Source: Monilinia fructicola (lineage: Eukaryota; Ascomycota; Leotiomycetes; Helotiales; Sclerotiniaceae). From it: 64,000 nucleotides of DNA. The stretch lies in NCBI GenBank assembly GCA_008692225.1, contig VICG01000005.1, positions 1,707,001 through 1,771,000 on the forward strand. Reading direction: 5' to 3'. The translations under genes and the position numbers were made by a program. This document shows, in pieces, positions 56,373 to 64,000 of this stretch (its first letter is position 1; each line of letters opens with the position of its first letter). The notes under the pieces are model-generated. The model was given only the letters and a program-made list of their open reading frames with translations, did not search any database and had not been told where the DNA came from.

Positions 56373-59113
56373 TTACTGCTCGTGTTCGTTATTTCTCGTG
56401 CCGATTATATTGTTTGCTTGATACTCATGTGGACTGCGATGAATTTGGGGAAGTTTGTTTTTTCCGCTTCCACTTTCATCTCCGATGTTGATAGTGCTCG
56501 AGGATCTTTCGTTGTCTGCTCCCTTCCCACCAGCGCCATTGGTAAGAGTAATATCACGCTTTACAGCCTCATCGTCTTCATCATCATCCCATTCCTGATC
56601 CCCCTTGCCAGAAAGTGAGCCACCGCGCAAAGTCGGCCTCTCCCCTCCCCCAGTCGGCGCAGAATACCTTCTGAATTTCAGGCTTGGAGTTCGCGGTCCT
56701 GGATGCGCTGGGTAATGCATGTTATGATGTGCCTTGTGATGCAAATGCTTCTTCTCTTCCTCCAGTAACCTCTTGATCCTGTTTTCTTCTTGTCGCGTGA
56801 CTCTTCCCTGTCTCCTCGTGTATCTATTCAAGCTCTCACATAACCGATCTAGCACCCACTCGCTCTCACTAACATCCGCTAACATGGGACTATCGTCCCC
56901 GATCCAGTCCCACTCCACTAGCCCCTCATCTTCCTCTTCCTCTTCTACTTCCCTTGCACTATGAGTACTGAATCTGATTAGTCGCGTGAACTCCACCCAT
57001 TCCGTATAACTATATTTCTTGGGTTTGTCTGCTCGCAAGTCATTCGCGACATGTTTGATGGCTAGAGCTAATTTGCGTGCTAAATCATGTTCAGTCTGTT
57101 CGGCCGGTTCCTCGATCTCCTCGACAACTTGTCCAAGAGAATTTGGTTCCGGATTTGGGTCAGCGTCATCAATAATGGAAATCTGTCGGTCGTCAGGATT
57201 CTGTACATCGAAGCCGCGACGAATACGCTTTTTAGCCTCTCTCTCTTTAGTCTTTCTTGATAACCATTCATGTATCCTTGGATGCTTTGTCAAAAAGTCA
57301 TGCCAGACGCCTTCCTTGGGCATGACTGTCCAATCGGCTAGAGTAAAGGTACCACGATTAATTGCTGCGATGACGGTGGAGCTCATGTCTGAAATGAGGA
57401 TTGTCATTGTAGGTATCGCGATAAGAGACCAAACGACAAAAAAAGGTTTCCCAGCATTGGACTTGGGTGCAAAATCGCCATATCCAATAGTTAGGAGAGA
57501 CACGTAACAGAAGTACAAGGCTTCGAAGTAGGTCATATCTTGTTCACGCTTTTCGGCTCGCCAAAAGACAGTGGCACCTCCACACCAAAGAATGGCGAAC
57601 GCGATAACAGACATGGACAGCGCGTAGTATTGCTTGAATTTCCGGACGTTACTTTGAATTTCGCGCATGGCATCAAATCGATCCTTTTCTTCTCGAAGTA
57701 GGATTAGTTTCTCTCGACGCTGAAGATTTCTCACATTTGAAGATTTATTGTGCGCCCGTTTTTGAAATTTAGCATCGTGACCAAGGGAATACTTGAAATG
57801 TGCGTCCGGCCAGCGCCCCTCGACCCCCGAAGGAATGGACCTTATTTTTATGAAAAGTAATCGTTCGGCCCTGAACATCGAAATGGCCATATTGATCAAG
57901 TGACGACCTACGTTGTATACCTGATGCAGAGGCTTCAGGAGTATTCCCTACCACGCTACGACGTTTTGTATTGGATCTAGGAGGTAAGCCAAGGCGATCT
58001 CGGATTTCCTTTTCATTCGTGACCGTACGACCGATCGTTTGTTGTTGTTGACGTCTTGCATGGTGCTTAACAATCTTCTCCTGCGACATACCAGCTGCGA
58101 ACTTCCGCAAACTGTTAACCATAAGACCAAGAAATATGATGCCAATGACAGCATATGGGAAAAGAAGCCCTCGACCAAGGTCATTATTAGGAACGAAATC
58201 CCGAAACCAACAGTCAAAATTGTGACGTCACAGAAATAGAGAGCATCGGCATAGTGAAAACCACAAACTTTCTCATACATTCCGGCCCCGCCAGCTAGCC
58301 ATATGAAAGAACATCATAGTCTGTAAGATCAGCGTCCTTTGGTTATCATCGAGTTCAAAATGTTGTGGATAATGCCCAAGGAAGTAGCCTAGCATGTTGA
58401 CCATCAAAACTATTGATCCGAGAAGATACAAACAAGCTGCCATGACTGCAGACCAAAATCCTTGAGAGTAGGTTTGACCGGGACGGACGGGAGGAACATA
58501 AACCTCCATAGCTATTATGATACCAATAAGCTGTGACGAGCATGTTAGCGTAAAACATATGCAAAAGAATCTCCGACGTACAATACCCGTAGACAGATAC
58601 CAGAGAATTATGGTCAAAGGCAATGCAACAATATACCTGACCCTGCGCATGAAATTCAACAGCAAGAAAAAGTTCCCCGCAAACCCGCATCCAAGCGAAA
58701 TGGCGTTTAGGATAGTTTCCCTTGAAAATGCACATCAGCAACATTCATAAATTTCGTATGGATTTCCAACCATTCTGGATCAGGTATGCCAACTCCATTT
58801 TCGTCTGAGCCGAGTGGTAGTTGTCCATTGTCGGGCAAATTAGCTCTCCATTTTGTAACCAGAGCGGAGATGGAAAGGACATTTGCGAGAGGACCAATGG
58901 TCGCAGCAATGAGAGGAAAAGCAGTTGATGCAACCCACCAGTCTCTATCAATTCAATTATCAGTATCGAAAACCAAGTGAGATGAATGAAGTAGACAAAC
59001 TGCGGCAAATTATCCGTCTTTGCTCTGAATTTGAATCTCCCAATTCTGAGTAGACCAGACCCTGATAGTTCATGATCCAGGGTGAGGAAACTGCTGTTAT
59101 TATCATTCAACAT
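56373..59113 (-). CDS. TOK1: Outward-rectifier K+ channel, TOK1 type (two-pore-domain), several frame breaks
   Basis: Plasma-membrane K+ channel with 8 TM and two pore loops. Start at ATG 59113 (MLNDNNSSFLTLDHELSG); introns 58945-59000 and 58531-58581. The N-terminal TM block (WWVASTAFPLIAATIGPLAN, LLNFMRRVRYIVALPLTIIL, FWSAVMAACLYLLGSIVLMV) is followed by pore 1, TILTVGFG with DFVPNNDLGRG in the next frame, and pore 2, SLLTIGYGDFAP. A long cytosolic acidic/basic C-terminus (EEEEEDEGLVEWDW, KKHLHHKAHHN) follows. Frame breaks: T3 58716-58718 (one base missing), A3 58306-58308 (one extra), C3 58200-58202 (one missing, in pore 1 directly after GFG), and one extra base somewhere near 57800-57870. 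All domain parts are present, so sequence error is more likely than a dead gene. Confidence 0.9.
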
Positions 59114-60548
59114 AGTGCGGCTATTGTTCACAAAGCTGACGCCAGAATTGTTGCCCACTATCGTTATGCTTTATTGCGGGGGATCATGATGTCCCTGGCC
59201 CTGGCCTGTGAATGTGTCCTTGACTAATTTTACTTGATCTTGATTCACCAATACTTCCTGGAAGTGAAAGAGGTTCAAACATTCACAGTCCTCCTTGACT
59301 GTAATCGTCTTTTGCTTTTCGTGGGAATAGCTATCTTGCTTGAACATTGGAGTTGGTCTCGTTCAATGTCTTTGTTCCTTGGGGTGCAGAGATCAAACAC
59401 ACATGATGAAATGAAATGAAATTATGAAGGAAGGCTTTTGAAATTTTGGTAACCTCTGGTTGATCTTGGGCACTATGTGCAGTGTTATCAATACATGGAG
59501 ATGAGAAGTTGGGTCCATTTGCAATTTATGGAAAGAGGCTACTTTTAGTATACTCCGTACAGTCATTCATTCATTAAATTTGTCGTTCATATCATAATTA
59601 CTCTGTACATACATATCATGGATGGATGCATATGCATGTAAAGGCTGCATGCGAAAGATTACATAAGCGACGTGAGAATGTGATCTAGATTGTTTAGACG
59701 GGAATCATTCAGGATTTTAAAGACTAGGTACCTAGGTACCTAATTGTAGTACCAAGGTAACTAAGGTCTAATAGGCGAAGGATCATGAGTAAAGAAAACG
59801 GCAAAGCGATTAGATTGGTTATACATAAATAACCCTTACAATTTGAAACCACATGCCTCCTAACAAGAAGAGAAAGAAATATATCTCCAGAGTGCAAACT
59901 ACCTAGGTACCTAGGTAAAATTTACATTGAAATAAAGTGCCATTAGCTTCCAGGGCTTTCTTTTATTCTTCGTTTCAAGATCTTATTTATACTTACATCT
60001 AGATGTGTTGGCGCATGATTATAGAACTACTCCGCACAACAGGGTGCTACCTAGTACCTCCAGGGCTAGTCATGTAAATAGCTTTCTTCGTACAAGGCAT
60101 CTATCTATCTATTCGTCAAACGATATGAACATCACCTGATCATTGGTTGATTTCGAGATCATAAGATATAATTCGACCGTAATATATTCGTAAAACCTCA
60201 AATATACGAATATGATCGCATGCAAACGAAAAAGAAAATGGCTCCATAGGCGTTTGTGGCTTAAAACATCCTGATTTTGACGTTTCTATGTCCTCCCTTT
60301 TCATGCTAACAAAAGAAAAACCGTGGTGATCAACCCCTATTGTCAATGGCAGTTGCGCATTAGACTTCAGATAAAATTAGGATGGGCAAAATTGCTTCAT
60401 ATTCCGATGCCCGCCGACATGGGAATAATTGCAGATGTACAAATTTGCTTTGCTAAATTTTAACCCAATGATGTACCCAACGCCTTGAACCCGTATTTAC
60501 TAAAAAAAGAAAAATGTTATTGTCTGAAGAGACAGAGGTGGAAGCCAC
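59114..60548. other. Intergenic region, no supported gene
   Basis: 1.4 kb. Contains palindromic CCTAGGTACCTAGG-type boxes (about 59727-59743 and 59902-59917), a TACTCCGTA box at 59551-59559 and CTACCTAGTACC near 60047. No ORF of note on either strand. Confidence 0.5.
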
Positions 60549-62026
60549 TCATTCGGCTTCTTCTCGACCGCCCACCCTTTCTACAAGCCTGAAAATCTGT
60601 TAGCAAGAGCCGAGAGCTGTACTGAAGTCGGTGGAAAACGTACCGGAATATGCTAACGGCAAAAGTCATCCCCCATGCGATCAATGCTATCGTTATTATG
60701 GCACAGAGCGCCTTAGCCCTGTGACAGACTATACCATTATACCCAGTGTTTCCGACTTTGCAGCTCCCGTTACTGTCTGATATTGCATCAAATGCTAACG
60801 TCAAATTGGAAGCTTCGAGAATAATGAAAAAGAGGTCTAAAAGAACGAGTCGAATCTTGGCTTTCGGTGCTCGAAGGCCTAAAGGTTTGCCGGTATATTC
60901 ATCCCAGGTAATGTAAAGAGTATACGGAATAGCAATTACGTCTACAACAATTGCCATGGTTGTGGATGGACTTTGAGAATATGAGTATTTATTCGAAAGA
61001 TGATGAACCGAGCCTGCTATGCTCAGGGCAATGATAGAAGTGATAAGTACAATAAGTCGAAAGATAAGGGGAACATAAGCATTCATGAGAATGGTTTGCT
61101 AGGGGACGTCAGCTACTTGTTCAAGACCAAAGTCGAGCTTGGCACATACCTGCACTCGTTTTACAAAAGTTGCCCGTTTCTTTTTGTTGTAGATGAGAGA
61201 AGTGATATTGTCATCATCGCCACCTTCGCCTTTCTCAAGATCTCCACACCATGGTCTATCGTAGCCAGGGGTTAGGTTATTTAGAAAGTCTTGGTCGACT
61301 AATTTGCGGTCCTCTCCTTCGGGCGCACCATACGTAGATGCTTTGATGAAGGTTCGCCATACAGCAGCGTTCGGTAGTATCCCCGACCTCAGAATAACAG
61401 GTTCAGCATCTCTTGCATGATCCCACCTTCTACCCCTGACTGGTTCGCGCAAGCCACCAAAGAAGCCCGTCTCTACTTTCTTGTCGCTGACGGCATTGTA
61501 TGTATCATCATCTGAGTCAACATATCCATCGAGAGAGATTCTTCGTGAGGATTGAGTTGGGGTAGAGTTATGCTGTGCTGCGTGCACTCTCAAAGGGGTG
61601 GAAAGCCTCTTGGGTGGTAAGGGAGTTGGGTCGTCATCCTCTTCATACGAGTCTATCCAAGCTTTTGACGGGTCAGCGCAGGTAGAGGGATTGACGATGG
61701 GTCAACAACTTACAAGGAAGCGAACGAACTTCTCTTTGAGCGGCGCGATTTTGAGCTTGAGTGCCCGTCGTCGAATGTGTGTTTTGTGTACTGTAGGTCT
61801 TATGAGATGAAGATGAGTAAACTTTGGATCGGCTCGCACGCTGAGAACCAGCTCTTCTTTTCCCTTTCATGGCAACATTCTCAGATGAGCCGATGCTCGC
61901 AGAATCCGAGAATTTCCGTGGCACTGTAAGGGAATGCGAATCATTATGTTGGAAAGCATTATTATATGATTCCAGTGGTAGTCCCAGCCCAGGTGTGGTC
62001 CGTGGTAGTCTGTCCGATGTTGCCAT
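60549..62026 (-). CDS. Four-TM membrane protein, possibly SRF1-like regulator of phospholipase D
   Basis: Four exons, 61714-62026, 61150-61652, 60644-61098 and 60549-60588, with 51-61 bp introns give 436 aa. N-terminus is Ser/Thr-rich and basic (KGKRRAGSQRASRSKVYSSS) then acidic/Pro-rich (SYEEDDDPTPLPPKRLS). A conserved-looking cytosolic block reads LTPGYDRPWCGDLEKGEG. Four TM segments follow: FRLIVLITSIIALSIAG, MAIVVDVIAIPYTLYITW, RLVLLDLFFIILEASNLTLA and LCAIITIALIAWGMTFAVSI, with DEYTGKPLGLRAPKAKIR between TM2 and TM3. The layout resembles fungal proteins annotated as Spo14/phospholipase D regulator SRF1, from memory only. The last exon is only 40 nt (LVERVGGREEAE); without splicing at 60643/60589 the frame would continue to 60517. 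Frame intact. Confidence 0.75.
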
Positions 62027-64000
62027 AATACTAGGATATCCCCCGAAACGTGTGTCGCAGAGTCAAGTTGGAGTTAAATTTTCTGCCACCTTTTTTTTCC
62101 TGTATTCTTCCAACACGCGATGGAGCAAGACCCTGAGCGACGCTTCAATCGCGGTCGACCCCTCTCCTATTCCTCCTGCATTGTACCCTCCCTGGTCGGT
62201 GATGGTAGTAAAGTGAGGTAGAGCGTGAGATGGAACGAGACAAAGCGAGGTAGGGTAAAGGGAAGTCAAGTAGAGGAAAGAAAAGGCAAAGAAAGGAAAG
62301 GAAAGGAAAGCAAAGGTACGAAATTAATTAAAAAAGAATTAGAGTGTATTTATGAAAATACAACAACAATGATATACTAGTAGGTATCATATGATATAAT
62401 ACAATAAATATACTATTATTATAATAATAAGAAAGAAAACAATCTATGCCCAGGTGTAATTTGATTGATTGAATTGGGTTATGTAATGAATGAGTGTACG
62501 AGTGAATCGAATGAAAGAGTGAACGAGTGAAAGAGTGAAAGAGTGAATAAGAAGATGAGAAAAAGAATTGAGATTGAATTGAATTGAATTGGACTGAATC
62601 GAATTGAATTGGATTGGATTGAGTTAAGTTGGGTGTGGGTTTTGGGTTTTGGTTTTGAGGGTTCGTTTTCATGGATTGATTAAGATTAGAAGTTGGAGTT
62701 TTGAATTAAAAAAAGATTAAATGATCTACGGAGAACCATTAAACTAAGGGACTATTACGGTAGTAGGTAGGAGGTAGTAGCTGGAGGTTGTAGGTAATAG
62801 ATATGGATATGGATATATGGATATGGATATGGATATATGGATATATGGATATGAATATATGGGTATGAATATAAATATGAATATGGATGGATGAACATGA
62901 GTAGATCATCTAGTATTCCCTACCTAGTACTTGGGTATGTATAAGAACTAGAGGCAGGTAGAGTACCTAGGTAGATATGGAGTAATCATACGCAAGTGGG
63001 TTGATTATAAAACCAAAACCGTCATGAGATTCCGGCATGAGGGTTCAACGTCTATTTACCTACCTAGGTAGGTAGTTATTGATTGCACAGTAAAACAAAT
63101 CAATCAAACATGGGACGATAATGATGGGATGGAAACAGGAAGGAAGGGAAGAAGGTGGGAGGGAAGATGTGGAAGGGACGATGTAGAAGAAGGTGGGAGG
63201 GGACCTGGAATGCAAAGGTGGGAATTCATACCTGGGTAGGTACTAATAGGTATTACAGTATGCTTCTTCCTACGATTAGTAAGCACGTAATATAAGTACC
63301 GTACCTGCGACTAGGTATACTCCGTACTTATATTATACGGAGTACTTGTACTGATTGCCCAAGTGTACCTAGTAGATAAACAAGGAGACAAGGATCATAT
63401 CCAACTGCATATGTAAGACTTACTGTCCCTCCTGGATCTACTACTTCCTTACTCTGTACTTGTTATTAAGGTATACTCCGTAGAGAGAGAGTCCACGGGT
63501 ACTTATACTTACCTAGTAGTTACATCTACACCTGCACGTATTACTCCTACTCCTACTCTTAACTCTTAACTCTTAACTCTTAACTCTTAACTTTGATCTA
63601 TCTAGGTATCTACTTCCCTTCCTGTCTATCTAATTGTCTACTAGGTATTTACCTACCTAGGTATCTATCTATCTCTATCTAACCTTACCTACTCACGGAT
63701 GCTATGTATCCCCCAGTATGAATAGTTTCTAATCAAAATTCCTTGGTATCAATCTTCATCCACTCAATTCGCCCACATCCATCCATCCATCCATCCATCC
63801 ATCCATTCATCCATTCATCCATCCCCCATCCCCCATCCCCCATCCATCATCCACCCTGCCACACTGCCACACTGCCACACTGCCACACATCCACACACCC
63901 ACCAAGTTCAAAATACCATCTAGATCACTGGACTGCTGTCTGTACTGTACTGTTACAGATCTACCTAGGTAGGTAAGCTTAGATCCCCCACTTCAAAATT
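62027..64000. repeat. Terminal gene-free interval of mixed simple repeats
   Basis: No supported gene. Repeats in order: (GGAAA)n 62276-62315; GAGTGAAA-type 62505-62548; (GAATT)n 62568-62630; (GATATG)n 62801-62885; (CTTAA)n 63557-63592; (CATC)n 63776-63855; (CTGCCACA) period-10 units 63857-63890. CCTAGGTAGGT boxes occur at about 62966, 63060, 63653 and 63963, and TACTCCGTA/TACGGAGTA boxes at 63318-63326, 63336-63344 and 63474-63482. Confidence 0.7.

Noticed and set aside
56373..62026. TOK1 and the SRF1-like gene as an operon-like pair
   Set aside because: They are separated by 1.4 kb of repeats and each has its own introns; fungal nuclear genes are normally transcribed singly.

Overview
The window looks like nuclear DNA of a filamentous ascomycete. 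Genes are separate and multi-exon, with 44-60 bp GT..AG introns and CTAAC-type branch sites, and there are fungal-specific families (Zn2Cys6 factor, DUF3425 bZIP-like, SUN wall protein, cutinase, ATG22, TOK1-type K+ channel). A block of nested, extremely AT-rich repeats looks like repeat-induced point mutation (RIP). The protein sequences fit Leotiomycetes of the Botrytis/Sclerotinia kind, but that is inference. I see no rRNA, convincing tRNA or CRISPR.

Layout. 0.3-4.7 kb: FIS1 (-), SPC24 (+), a Ser-rich membrane protein (-), a TatD/Scn1-like hydrolase (+). 6.6-14.8 kb: a Myb/SANT-like protein, an IRC5/HELLS-type SNF2 ATPase, a small membrane protein. 15.8-22.5 kb: repeat island with two TA-flanked MITEs, an LTR-bounded non-coding element whose interior is an array of short palindromes, at least five copies of a second LTR-like family, and a heptanucleotide satellite. 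22.7-28.7 kb: O-methyltransferase, dual-specificity phosphatase-like protein, END3, a two-TM protein. 28.7-32.5 kb: gene-poor, with a degenerate ~70 bp tandem repeat. 32.5-39.5 kb: PPM1, two weak small genes, ATG22, DUF3425 factor. 42.8-44.5 kb: SUN-family wall protein. 48-50.2 kb: Zn2Cys6 regulator (-). 52.4-53.7 kb: cutinase-family enzyme behind a minisatellite. 54-56.3 kb: G-poor tract and a 9-bp satellite. 56.4-62.0 kb: TOK1-type K+ channel (-) and a four-TM SRF1-like protein (-). The last 2 kb is simple repeats.

The genes do not form a pathway. They are mostly housekeeping genes (mitochondrial fission, kinetochore, endocytosis, PP2A methylation, vacuolar efflux) with a few secreted or regulatory genes between them. 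No biosynthetic cluster surrounds the methyltransferase.

The main caveat is that many otherwise conserved genes (SPC24, TatD, IRC5, PPM1, SUN, Zn2Cys6, cutinase, TOK1) carry one-base (once two-base) frame breaks, mostly in short homopolymers. This looks more like sequence or assembly error than decay, though pseudogenisation is not excluded. The most striking structural observations are the 9-bp array, whose unit changes from ACTACACTC at the edges to fully C-to-T converted ATTATATTT in the centre, and the nested repeat island. I did not find a convincing new multi-gene system.
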